Shown here one piece after another: positions 1 to 6,888 of a stretch of DNA of 9,345 bases; position 1 is the stretch's first letter; each line of letters opens with the position of its first letter. The translations under genes and the position numbers were made by a program. This stretch comes from an uncultured Opitutaceae bacterium. GTDB taxonomy: Bacteria; Verrucomicrobiota; Verrucomicrobiia; Opitutales; Opitutaceae. The notes under the pieces are model-generated. The model was not told the origin of the DNA, did no database searches, and worked only from the letters and a program-made list of their open reading frames with translations. The stretch is taken from contig CALFNJ010000673.1 in NCBI GenBank assembly GCA_937902865.1, positions 1 to 9,345 of the forward strand. The letters run 5' to 3'.

Positions 1-1260
1 TGGACCGAAGCGATCGCGTTGCTGACGGATCTGCAGAAGGTCGCCCAGCCTGGCACCTACGACGAATTCCTCCTGGCCTACGTCAAGGGGCAGATCTATC
101 TGGCGATGGATCCGCCGCAGACGGACAAGGCGATCGCCCCTCTCGAGCAAGCGCTCAAGGTCGCTGATCAGCAGGGTTTCTTCGACGAAAAGGACGAACG
201 CAAGGTCCTTAAGTATCTTGCCCAGATTTACTACGGTGAAGGCTCGGCCAAAGGTGTCACCCCGGCCAATCAGGCGGAAGATTTCTCCAAGTCTACCCTC
301 TACCTGAAGCGCCTCATCGACAATGAGCGCGCCGCCAAGGCTCTTTCCACGGACGACGTGGTGTTTTACGCCTACCTGCTCGTCCAGCGCGCCCAGGCCA
401 ATCCCGACAAGCCGGAACCTGCTTTGCTGCAGGAAGCCCGCAAGACGATCGAGGAAGGCCTCCGCCTCAGCATCACGCCCCGGGCCGACTTGTACCGCCT
501 GCTGCCGAACGTGATGGTGGCTCAGAACGATTACGTCGGGGCCGCCGAAGTCCTCGAGCTGCTGCTCAAGAAGAATCCGAACAATAAGGATGACTGGACC
601 CAGCTCAGCGCGCTCTACCTTACCCTCGGTTCCGACGAAAAGAACGTCGACGAGAAGGACAAGGAGAAGACCTTTGAGTACAACCTGCGGGCGATCGTGA
701 CTTACGAGCGCGCTCAGGCGTTGGGTTTCCTGAAGACTCCGAAGGACAATTTCCAGCTGGTTGGCATCTATGCGAACCTTGGCCAGATCGAGCATGCCGC
801 CGAGCTGCTCGACGCGGGCCTCCGCAGCGGCGCGATCGAGTCCGACAAGAACAAGTGGATGTACCTCGCGACTTGGTACCAGCAGCTCAATAAGGACCAG
901 AAAGCGATCGACACCCTGAAGGAAGCGGCGAAGCACTTCCCCGACACCGGTGAGTTCGAGTTCATGGCCGCGAACAATGAGTTCAGCCTGGAGAAATTCA
1001 CCGATGCCTACGATCTGGCCAAGGTGGCCGTGGCCAAGGGCCTTGGCGACAAGACTTGGCAGGCTTGGTCTCTGATGGCCTATATCTCCTTCACGGAACT
1101 TCAGAAATACGACGAGGCGCTTGAGGCTGTGAACAAGGCCCTGAGCTATCCGGAGTCTAAGAAGGATCCTCAGCTGCCCAATATCAAGGTGGCCATTGAA
1201 CAGGCGATCAAGGATCGCGCCGCCCAAATCGAGGCTCTGAAAGCCAAGCAGCAGCAATAA
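1..1260 (+). CDS. TPR-repeat protein, 3' part only
   Basis: The frame is open from the first base (W-T-E-A-I-A precedes the first TTG at 19), so the true start lies upstream and 419 C-terminal residues are visible. The protein is almost entirely amphipathic helix pairs with TPR spacing. Clear units lie near residues 162-193 (ends LLKKNP), 249-279 (YANLGQIEHAAELL), 285-315 (WYQQLNKDQKAIDTLKEA), 318-346 and 353-383 (ELQKYDEALEAVNKAL); weaker helical repeats lie before residue 90. The C-terminus is a charged helix ending KAKQQQ. TPR arrays are protein-docking scaffolds; no enzymatic motif is visible. The gene is followed after 26 nt by two membrane-anchored coiled-coil genes on the same strand, so they are probably co-transcribed and may act together at the envelope. 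The specific partner and the presence of a signal peptide cannot be judged, because the N-terminus is outside the window. Confidence 0.85.
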   Translation, partial: WTEAIALLTDLQKVAQPGTYDEFLLAYVKGQIYLAMDPPQTDKAIAPLEQALKVADQQGFFDEKDERKVLKYLAQIYYGEGSAKGVTPANQAEDFSKSTLYLKRLIDNERAAKALSTDDVVFYAYLLVQRAQANPDKPEPALLQEARKTIEEGLRLSITPRADLYRLLPNVMVAQNDYVGAAEVLELLLKKNPNNKDDWTQLSALYLTLGSDEKNVDEKDKEKTFEYNLRAIVTYERAQALGFLKTPKDNFQLVGIYANLGQIEHAAELLDAGLRSGAIESDKNKWMYLATWYQQLNKDQKAIDTLKEAAKHFPDTGEFEFMAANNEFSLEKFTDAYDLAKVAVAKGLGDKTWQAWSLMAYISFTELQKYDEALEAVNKALSYPESKKDPQLPNIKVAIEQAIKDRAAQIEALKAKQQQ

Positions 1261-1286
1261 GTTCCAGCTCCACCCTTTTACTCCTC

Positions 1287-1841
1287 ATGAAGAAGAAGAA
1301 TTACGTTTACTTTATCGCCCCCCTGCTCGGCTTGATCGTCTTTGCTGCGCTCTATTGGAATTTCGATTCCAAGTACGAGGCGAAGCAGACTGCGATCGCC
1401 CAGGCGGCCCAAAAGGCCAAGAAAGACAAGGTCGATGCCGCCAACCGTGACCGCCAACGGGCCTTCGACGAAGCGACTGCGGCCAACGAGAAGCGCAAAA
1501 AGGACAAAGAGGCCAAGGAAAAGGCCGAGGCGGAGAAGGCTGATGCCCGTGACGCGGCGATCCAGGACCGCAACAAGGCGCTACGTGATGCCAGCAACCT
1601 TTCCCAGAAGATCGACCGCCTCAACAAGGACGTCGAAGCGGGCAAGAAGGAAGTCTCCGCCATCGATGAGGACAAGAAGAAGGCCGTCACCGAACAGGCT
1701 TTCCTGAAGACCTACGTGAAGCAGGCCCAGGACAACAGCAAGAGCCTGGAGAACGTGCTGCAGAAGATCAAAGAGGCCGATGACGCCATCGCCGCTGCCG
1801 CCAAGGCCGCCGCCGACGCTGCCAAGGCCGCCAAGAAGTAA
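1287..1841 (+). CDS. Membrane-anchored Lys/Ala-rich coiled-coil protein (first of a tandem pair)
   Basis: A 184-residue protein. A short basic N-terminus (MKKKNY) precedes one hydrophobic segment at about residues 7-23. Residues 30-165 are very rich in Lys, Ala, Glu and Asp and look like a long alpha-helix or coiled coil, and the tail (166-184) is almost only Ala and Lys. With KKK before the membrane segment and no cleavage motif, the expected topology is an inner-membrane anchor with the rod in the periplasm. This resembles the central helical rod of TolA, but no C-terminal globular domain follows. I do not recognise a named family. The ATG has no Shine-Dalgarno sequence; 14 of the 16 bases before it are pyrimidines. 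It sits 26 nt after the TPR gene and 27 nt before a similar gene, which indicates one operon. A structural or linker role in an envelope complex is inference only. Confidence 0.8.
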   Translation: MKKKNYVYFIAPLLGLIVFAALYWNFDSKYEAKQTAIAQAAQKAKKDKVDAANRDRQRAFDEATAANEKRKKDKEAKEKAEAEKADARDAAIQDRNKALRDASNLSQKIDRLNKDVEAGKKEVSAIDEDKKKAVTEQAFLKTYVKQAQDNSKSLENVLQKIKEADDAIAAAAKAAADAAKAAKK

Positions 1842-1868
1842 TCCCCTCCTCTTCTACTCCTATTTATC

Positions 1869-2408
1869 ATGAAAAAGTGGATGTATCTCATTTTCCCCGG
1901 CATCGGGCTTGGCCTGTTCCTCATTCTCTACTTCGCCGAAGTGAAGAAAATGGATGAAAAGGAGCGCGCGCACGCCGCAGAGGTCGCCAAGGAAAAGAAG
2001 GCCGACGACGATCGCAAAGCCAAGCTCCAGCAGGAGGCCAACGAGAGCGCCGCCAAGAAGGCTCAGGAGCGCGCGGACGAGCTCGCCAAGAAGGAGGCCG
2101 ACAAGGCTGCCAAGTGGAAGGCCGAAGGCGACAAGATCCAGGAAGACACCAACAAGGCGAACGCTGAAGCCGCTGCCAGCACCAAGAAGATCGCCGATCT
2201 CGAAAGCCAGCTCAACGCTCTCCACAACCAGCGTGATCAGGCCAATCGCGAATACCTCGATCTCATCAAGTCCGTCGAGCTTACCAAGGTCGAGCGCCGT
2301 ACGGCCGAACTCGAAATCCAGCGGATGACCAAGATGATTGCGGACAAGGCCGCCGAAAGCGCCATGACCAAGATGCCGCCTCCGCCCGCGGTCGTACCGG
2401 CTCGCTGA
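1869..2408 (+). CDS. Membrane-anchored coiled-coil protein (second of a tandem pair)
   Basis: A 179-residue protein with the same layout as its upstream neighbour: MKKW start, a hydrophobic segment at about residues 5-23 containing PGIGLGLFLIL, then a Lys/Ala/Glu/Asp-rich helical rod (24-165). The tail differs, being Pro-rich (MPPPPAVVPAR) where the neighbour's is Ala/Lys-rich. By eye the two N-terminal halves align through the membrane segment and the start of the rod, which suggests a tandem duplication followed by divergence; low complexity could also produce some of this likeness. The predicted topology is an inner-membrane anchor with a periplasmic rod. No enzymatic motif or named family is recognised. 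The ATG is preceded by 27 bases, 24 of them pyrimidines and none of them G. An intrinsic terminator starts 28 nt after the stop codon, so this is probably the last gene of the operon. Confidence 0.8.
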   Translation: MKKWMYLIFPGIGLGLFLILYFAEVKKMDEKERAHAAEVAKEKKADDDRKAKLQQEANESAAKKAQERADELAKKEADKAAKWKAEGDKIQEDTNKANAEAAASTKKIADLESQLNALHNQRDQANREYLDLIKSVELTKVERRTAELEIQRMTKMIADKAAESAMTKMPPPPAVVPAR

Positions 2409-2436
2409 GCGAGTCGCGGATCCGATAGAATCTTCC

Positions 2437-2465
2437 AGCCCCGGTCCTCAAGACCGGGGCTTTTT
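2437..2465 (+). terminator. Intrinsic terminator of the TPR/coiled-coil operon
   Basis: Perfect 10-bp GC-rich stem AGCCCCGGTC / GACCGGGGCT with a 5-nt loop CTCAA, running directly into a run of five T. It lies 28 nt after the stop of the second coiled-coil gene and ahead of the tRNA gene, so it separates the two transcription units. Confidence 0.93.
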
Positions 2466-2589
2466 GCTGCCCATTTTTTTGCCGCAGCTTCCCTCGTTTT
2501 CAATCGTCGCCCTCGGTGCGAAAACTCCGGATTTTCTGCTTGCGGAGCGGAACGACGTGCCGCTTTGTGACCTGCTCATTTCGATTTAT
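2466..2589. other. Intergenic spacer upstream of tRNA-Pro
   Basis: About 124 nt with no convincing open frame. It should hold the tRNA promoter, but I could not find a well-spaced -35/-10 pair. TTGTGA near 2565 and ATTTAT near 2584 are only about 13 nt apart and too close to the tRNA 5' end. No conserved RNA structure is recognised here. Confidence 0.4.
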
Positions 2590-2666
<77 letters not shown>

Positions 2667-2678
2667 TCGAAGTGAATG

Positions 2679-2698
2679 CCCCGAACGCGGGGTCGTTT
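2679..2698 (+). terminator. Possible weak terminator after tRNA-Pro
   Basis: Small hairpin CCCCG-AACG-CGGGG about 12 nt after the tRNA CCA end, followed by TCGTTT, which is not a clean T run. The position fits tRNA termination and also the convergent minus-strand gene that ends at 2766, but the stem is only 5 bp. The rest of the spacer up to 2765 shows nothing else recognisable. Confidence 0.4.
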
Positions 2699-2765
2699 GC
2701 CTGAACGTTGATGCGATCGCTTAACTCAGGCTCGTCGCCCTCAGCTTTGCCCGCGAGCTCGCCTT

Positions 2766-3686
2766 TCAGGCGACGAAGGGATTGAATCGAAGCTCGTTCT
2801 CCGCCGTGGTCATTGGGCCATGGCCTGGCGCCACGATCGTTCCCGGAGGGACCGCCTCGAGCACCCTTCGGAGGTGAGTGCGTAGCTGACGGTGGCAGAA
2901 ATAGCCCCCTCCGGCGGATCCCGCGAAGATCAGATCGCCGGAAATCAGCAGCGAATTGCCGCTCCGCGCTCCCGGCGCGCTCACCAGATAGCAATTGTGG
3001 GCCGCAGCGTGCCCTGGCGTGCTGAAAACGGTCACGTGGCAGGGTCCCACCGTCTCGGTTGCACCCTCCCCCAATGATTGGCCGCAAGGCGCCTTGGCTG
3101 CCGTCGGCAAGTAGGCTGCGGAGACCTCAAACCGGTCCACCGCCTCGCAAAGGCCGCCGGCATGCTCGCCCTCGACGTGCGTCAGGAACACGGCATCCAC
3201 CGCGCGAATGGCGCGCGGCCAGACTTCCGTCAGCGCCGCCAGGCTCGGCCCCACGTCGAAAAGCACGCCACGGCTGCCCCCGCATTCGCCGACCAGGTAG
3301 GCGTTCGCCACGCCGATGCCGTGCGGCATGCGCAGCGGCCAGACGCAAAACGGCAGGGCGCCGATTTCCGGCAGCGGATAGCGGCCGTGGGCCAGCGCGC
3401 AAAGACCGATCTCATTCAAGCCGAGCACGAGCGCCAGGCGCCGCAGTTCCGCGTCGGCGAAATCATAACGGTAGTCGATCGCGTCGTGGATTTTCACTGC
3501 ATCCAGACCGGCCTGGCTCGCAACCGCGTCCACCGTCAGACCGGAATGGCGCAACGCCTTGTCGAGGACGTCGCCCAACTCGTCTTCCAGCGCGATGGGA
3601 GTGGTCAGCACGCCGCCAAGATATGCAGGTCCGCTTCGCGCGCAATAGCGCGCCTCCCGCGCGCCCGTGCTGCCGCCTCCTTCCAT
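2766..3686 (-). CDS. HTH (XRE-like) plus metallo-beta-lactamase-fold hydrolase
   Basis: Up to 306 residues. Residues about 36-97 read as an XRE-type helix-turn-helix (LRHSGLTVDAVASQAGL, then LRRLALVLGL). Residues about 110-306 are a metallo-beta-lactamase (MBL) fold: GVANAYLV strand, THVEGEHAGG (H170, E172, E174, H175), TPGH (H226), SGD (D251) and the C-terminal PGHGPMTT (H289) with FNPF, as in glyoxalase II/YcbL-like hydrolases. The metal motif is HxExEH where most hydrolases have HxHxDH; Glu at the second position recalls flavodiiron proteins. The substrate is unknown; thioester hydrolysis is only a family-based guess. The start is uncertain: ATG at 3686 has no ribosome site and its first 25 residues look non-coding, so GTG at 3611 (MLTTPIALEDELG) is a good alternative. 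It is divergent from pyrE and convergent with tRNA-Pro. Confidence 0.85.
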   Translation of the reverse strand: MEGGGSTGAREARYCARSGPAYLGGVLTTPIALEDELGDVLDKALRHSGLTVDAVASQAGLDAVKIHDAIDYRYDFADAELRRLALVLGLNEIGLCALAHGRYPLPEIGALPFCVWPLRMPHGIGVANAYLVGECGGSRGVLFDVGPSLAALTEVWPRAIRAVDAVFLTHVEGEHAGGLCEAVDRFEVSAAYLPTAAKAPCGQSLGEGATETVGPCHVTVFSTPGHAAAHNCYLVSAPGARSGNSLLISGDLIFAGSAGGGYFCHRQLRTHLRRVLEAVPPGTIVAPGHGPMTTAENELRFNPFVA

Positions 3687-3700
3687 GCGCAGGCGTGGCG

Positions 3701-3733
3701 CGCCTTGAAAAATGATTTTGTTTTTTCGCCACC
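3701..3733. promoter_or_regulatory. AT-rich divergent promoter region between MBL gene and pyrE
   Basis: A sharp AT-rich patch (TTGAAAAATGATTTTG followed by a T run) in otherwise GC-rich DNA, in the only space between the two divergent genes. TTGAAA at 3705-3710 could be a -35 element for pyrE, but no good -10 lies 17 nt downstream. The assignment rests on composition and position. Confidence 0.35.
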
Positions 3734-3751
3734 TTGCCGCACCGTCGCGGG

Positions 3752-4327
3752 ATGGACGCCACCCAGCAGGAGGTTCTCGACATCTTCACCCGCACCAAGG
3801 CCCTTTTGCAGGGCCATTTCGTGCTCCGTTCCGGCCTGCATAGCGGCCACTACTTCCAGTGCGCCCAAGTCTGTCAGCGCATGGATGCCGTGGAGCGTCT
3901 GGCCACGCTGTTGCTGGCCAAAATATCGTCCCAGGGGCTGAAATTCACGACCGTGCTGGCTCCGGCCATGGGTGGGCTCGTGATTGGCCAGGAAGTCGCC
4001 CGCCAGGCCAAGGCCCGGTATATTTTCGCAGAAAAGGAAAACAACGCACTCGTCCTGCGCCGCGGCTTCACCTTGGCCGCCGGCGAACCGGTGCTCGTCG
4101 TCGAGGATGTCGTCACTCGTGGTGGCCGGGTCAACGAATGCCTCTCGATCGTGCGACAGGCGGGCGGCACGCCGGTCGGTATTGCCATGCTGGTGGACCG
4201 GAGCACCGGCACGGCGCGTTTCGACGTCCCGGCGGTGTCGCTCCTCGAGCTCAGTTTTCCCACTTATCCTGCTGACGCCGTTCCGGCGGATCTGGCTCGG
4301 ATTCCGGTGCAGAAGCCGGGCAGCTGA
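3752..4327 (+). CDS. pyrE: Orotate phosphoribosyltransferase
   Basis: 191 residues from the ATG at 3752; a TTG at 3734 would add six unconvincing residues (MPHRRG). The enzyme joins orotate to PRPP to form orotidine 5'-monophosphate in de novo pyrimidine synthesis, in the cytoplasm. Visible motifs are LRSGLHSGHYFQ (residues 25-36), the APAMGGLVIG segment (70-79), FAEKENNALVLRRGF (92-106, including the mobile loop Lys/Arg region) and the PRPP loop VLVVEDVVTRGG (114-125). The C-terminal PTYPADAVPADL is typical of the family, and the length is normal. EDVVTRGG carries R where many relatives have T (TTGG), a small variation. It is transcribed alone: divergent from the MBL gene and convergent with the protease gene. 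No Shine-Dalgarno sequence precedes the ATG. It uses the PRPP made by the Prs enzyme encoded further along the window. Confidence 0.95.
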   Translation: MDATQQEVLDIFTRTKALLQGHFVLRSGLHSGHYFQCAQVCQRMDAVERLATLLLAKISSQGLKFTTVLAPAMGGLVIGQEVARQAKARYIFAEKENNALVLRRGFTLAAGEPVLVVEDVVTRGGRVNECLSIVRQAGGTPVGIAMLVDRSTGTARFDVPAVSLLELSFPTYPADAVPADLARIPVQKPGS

Positions 4328-4399
4328 GCTGCGGTCGGCTTCGTCTCGCTCAGCGGAAAGCCGCCGCGGCTCGCGGCTCGACTCGTCAACATTCCGACG

Positions 4400-5824
4400 T
4401 CACTGCACCGTGACGACGATGATGCGGGCGCCGCCTTGATCGTAGACGGCGAGGAGATTGCGGCCGGTCTTCACCAAGGTTCTGGCCGTAGCCAGGTCGG
4501 TGACCGGCTGACGGTTGATTTCCATGATCACCATGTTGGCGGAGAAATTGTCATGGAACGGTGAATCCTCCGCCACCTCAGTGACGATCAATCCATTGAT
4601 CCGCCGGCTGATGCCCAGGCTGCGGCGGGTCTCGTCGGTCAACGTGTCCACATTCACGCCCGTGAAGAGCGCCTTCGGATTCTCCGTGAGCTGCCCGAGG
4701 GGCACTTCGATGCTTTTCTCTTTCCCATCCCGCATGATCTTAATCTTCGCGATCGAGCCCGGCAGCATCTGCGCGACCGTCAGGCGCAGCTCTTCCGGCG
4801 AGCCGATGACGCGGTCGTTGATCGAGAGCACGAAATCGGTCCGCGACAGGCCGGCCTTTTCCGCCGGGCTATCCGGTATGACCTCGGCAATCACGACCCC
4901 GCGCGTGCCTTTCGCGACGCCAAGCTGCTCGTTGAGCTCGTCCGTGGCCGAACTCGGCACGATGCCGAGGTAACCGCGCGAGACTTTGCCGGTTTCAATC
5001 AGGCTTCGCATGATCGAGGCGGCGAGATTGACCGGAATGGTGAAGCCGATGCCGATATTGCCGCTCGACGGAGAGAGAATGGCGCTGTTGATCCCGACGA
5101 GGCGTCCCTTCGCATCGATCAACGCTCCGCCGGAATTGCCCATGTTGATGGCGGCATCAGTCTGGATAAAATCCTCGTAGCCTTTGTTGTCGTCGAGAAT
5201 GTGCACGCTTCGGCGATTCTTCGCCGAGACGATGCCCATCGTCACGGTCTGGCCTATGTCGAGCGGGTTACCCACGGCGAAAACCACGTCCCCCACCCGT
5301 AGCTTGTCGCTGTCCGCCATCGTGACGACGGGCAGATTCTCCCCTTCAATTTTTATGACCGCGATGTCCGTCTTCGGATCGGCGCCGATCACCTTGGCCT
5401 TCAGCTCCCGCTCGTCCGTCAGCAGCACGTTCAGCTCATCAGCACCCTCGACGACGTGATTGTTCGTCAGGATGTAGCCGTCCGGCGAAATGATGACCCC
5501 CGACCCCAAACCCTTTTCCTTCGACTCACGATCCGGCGGGATCTGGTCTCCAAAGAGCTGCCGGTAGAATGGATTGACGCGCTGCCGCACCGTCTTGGTC
5601 GAATACACCGAGACCACGGCTTTCTGCACCGGCTCGATGACGTCGGCATAACTGGTGACCGATCCCGGCCGCGCTCCTTCGCTCACGGGGCTGTTGTCCG
5701 TCAGGAGCGTCGGCATTTTCTTCGTGGCGGCCGCCGGCTCCTTGCTCTTTTCCGCGGGCTCCGCCGCCCAAAGCGGCACGGCGATCAGCAGGGCGAACCC
5801 GATGGGGAGGAATTTGATTTTCAT
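4400..5824 (-). CDS. Periplasmic HtrA/Deg-family serine protease with two PDZ domains
   Basis: 474 residues. A Sec signal peptide is clear (MKIKF, hydrophobic 6-19, probable cleavage after PLWA at 20), so the protein is periplasmic. The linker to about 57 is Ala/Lys/Pro-rich. The trypsin-like domain spans about 58-275 with catalytic triad H123 (TNNHVVEGA), D153 (KTDIAVIKI) and S231 (MGNSGGAL). PDZ1 is about 280-378 (RGYLGI onward) and PDZ2 about 385-474. The family degrades or refolds damaged envelope proteins. The loop before the catalytic His (81-104) is short, more like DegQ than DegP. The usual GNSGGP reads GNSGGA here. The gene starts 91 nt downstream of prs on the same strand, in an envelope-biogenesis neighbourhood, and converges with pyrE. 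The leader has no Shine-Dalgarno sequence and is pyrimidine-rich. Whether it corresponds to degP, degQ or mucD cannot be decided. Confidence 0.95.
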   Translation of the reverse strand: MKIKFLPIGFALLIAVPLWAAEPAEKSKEPAAATKKMPTLLTDNSPVSEGARPGSVTSYADVIEPVQKAVVSVYSTKTVRQRVNPFYRQLFGDQIPPDRESKEKGLGSGVIISPDGYILTNNHVVEGADELNVLLTDERELKAKVIGADPKTDIAVIKIEGENLPVVTMADSDKLRVGDVVFAVGNPLDIGQTVTMGIVSAKNRRSVHILDDNKGYEDFIQTDAAINMGNSGGALIDAKGRLVGINSAILSPSSGNIGIGFTIPVNLAASIMRSLIETGKVSRGYLGIVPSSATDELNEQLGVAKGTRGVVIAEVIPDSPAEKAGLSRTDFVLSINDRVIGSPEELRLTVAQMLPGSIAKIKIMRDGKEKSIEVPLGQLTENPKALFTGVNVDTLTDETRRSLGISRRINGLIVTEVAEDSPFHDNFSANMVIMEINRQPVTDLATARTLVKTGRNLLAVYDQGGARIIVVTVQ

Positions 5825-5854
5825 GGAGTTGCGGAAAAAGGAAGACCATCTGCC

Positions 5855-5874
5855 GCGCCGGTAGGTTCCGGCGC
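5855..5874 (-). other. GC-rich hairpin in the prs-protease spacer
   Basis: A perfect 7-bp stem GCGCCGG / CCGGCGC with a 6-nt loop, 30 nt before the protease start codon. On the minus strand it is followed about 14 nt later by CCTTTTTCC, too far for a standard intrinsic terminator. It could be a weak terminator, a 5'-leader structure of the protease mRNA, or chance. Confidence 0.3.
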
Positions 5875-5915
5875 CGCATCCCGGTGCGTCCTTGGAACGA
5901 ACCTCCGCCGCCCGC

Positions 5916-6863
5916 TTAGAAGCCCTTGATGCGAAAAAGACTGGTCACGCTTTCGTTGCTGTTGATGCGGACGATCGCCTGACCGAGCAGGTTCGCGATG
6001 CTGAGAACAGTGATCGGCAGGCCACGGCATTCGACCGGGGTGGAATTTGTCGTGATCAGTTCATCGATCAGACCGGTCTTGAGCCGATCGACCGCCACGT
6101 CGTTCAGCACGCAATGGCTGACCGCGGCACGGATGCTGCGGGCGCCATGCTCGCGGAGAATCTTGGCGGCGGCGCAGAGCGTCCCAGCCGTTTCGGTAAT
6201 GTCGTCCACCAGCAGAACGTCGCAGCCATCCACTTCGCCGACGACGTTGATCGCCTCGACCTTGGTCGCGCTCTTCCGCTTTTTCGCCACGAGTGCGAGA
6301 CCGGCTCCGAGCACATCCGCGTAGGCGGCGGCCATTTTCATTCCGCCGACATCGGGCGAGCAGACAACCAGTTTGTCACTCTTCAATTTTGCCAGGTAAT
6401 CGAAGAACACCGGCGAGGCGAAGAGATGGTCCACCGGAATGTCGAAGAAGCCCTGAATCTGCTGGCTGTGCAGATCCATCGTCAGAATCCGGGTCGCGCC
6501 GGCCGCGACGAGCAGATTGGCCACGAGTTTTGCCGTGATCGGCACGCGGGGCTGATCCTTGCGATCCTGGCGCGCATAACCGTAGAACGGCAGCACGGCC
6601 GTGATGCGCTGCGCCGAGGCGCGCCGCGCCGCGTCGATCATGATCAGCAGTTCCACCAAGTGGTGATTCGTCGGCGGGCAGGTGGACTGAATGATGTACA
6701 CGTCCTGTCCCCGGACGTTCTCGTTGATCTTCACGAACGATTCCCCGTCGGGGAACGCGTTGACCGTCGCTTCGCCCAGCGGGGCGCCGATCGCGCGACA
6801 GATTTCCTCCGCCAGAGGGCGGTTGGAGTTGCCCGAAAAAATCTTCAGCCGCGATTCGCTCAT
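5916..6863 (-). CDS. prs: Ribose-phosphate pyrophosphokinase (PRPP synthetase)
   Basis: 315 residues, the normal class I length. It makes PRPP from ribose 5-phosphate and ATP in the cytoplasm, feeding purine, pyrimidine, histidine, tryptophan and NAD synthesis. Visible motifs are LKIFSGNSNRPLAEEI at the N-terminus, FPDGE (37-41) of the ATP site, the flexible loop GYARQDRK (95-102), MDLHSQQIQGFF (129-140) and the PRPP-binding loop VDDITETAGT (219-228). The loop ITETAG replaces the more common IDTAG, a conservative change. The ATG lies 25 nt after the lpxD stop with no Shine-Dalgarno sequence, so the two are probably co-transcribed. Pairing with a lipid A gene is a genomic convenience rather than an obvious pathway link. 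Confidence 0.97.
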   Translation of the reverse strand: MSESRLKIFSGNSNRPLAEEICRAIGAPLGEATVNAFPDGESFVKINENVRGQDVYIIQSTCPPTNHHLVELLIMIDAARRASAQRITAVLPFYGYARQDRKDQPRVPITAKLVANLLVAAGATRILTMDLHSQQIQGFFDIPVDHLFASPVFFDYLAKLKSDKLVVCSPDVGGMKMAAAYADVLGAGLALVAKKRKSATKVEAINVVGEVDGCDVLLVDDITETAGTLCAAAKILREHGARSIRAAVSHCVLNDVAVDRLKTGLIDELITTNSTPVECRGLPITVLSIANLLGQAIVRINSNESVTSLFRIKGF

Positions 6864-6888
6864 GTGGGCCGGAATCGTGACGAGAATG

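Noticed and set aside
1860..2225. Leu/Gly-rich minus-strand frame that looks membrane-like
   Set aside because: It is the reverse complement of Lys/Ala/Glu codons of the coiled-coil gene, which automatically gives Leu/Gly/Val-rich shadow proteins.
3078..3941. + strand open frame of 287 codons opposite the MBL gene and running into pyrE
   Set aside because: It overlaps pyrE in another frame and is antisense to conserved MBL motifs; composition is that of a shadow frame.
4363..4377. Hairpin GCCGCG-GCT-CGCGGC between the convergent pyrE and protease genes
   Set aside because: The stem is only 6 bp and has no adjacent T run on either strand, so it is not supported as a terminator in GC-rich sequence.
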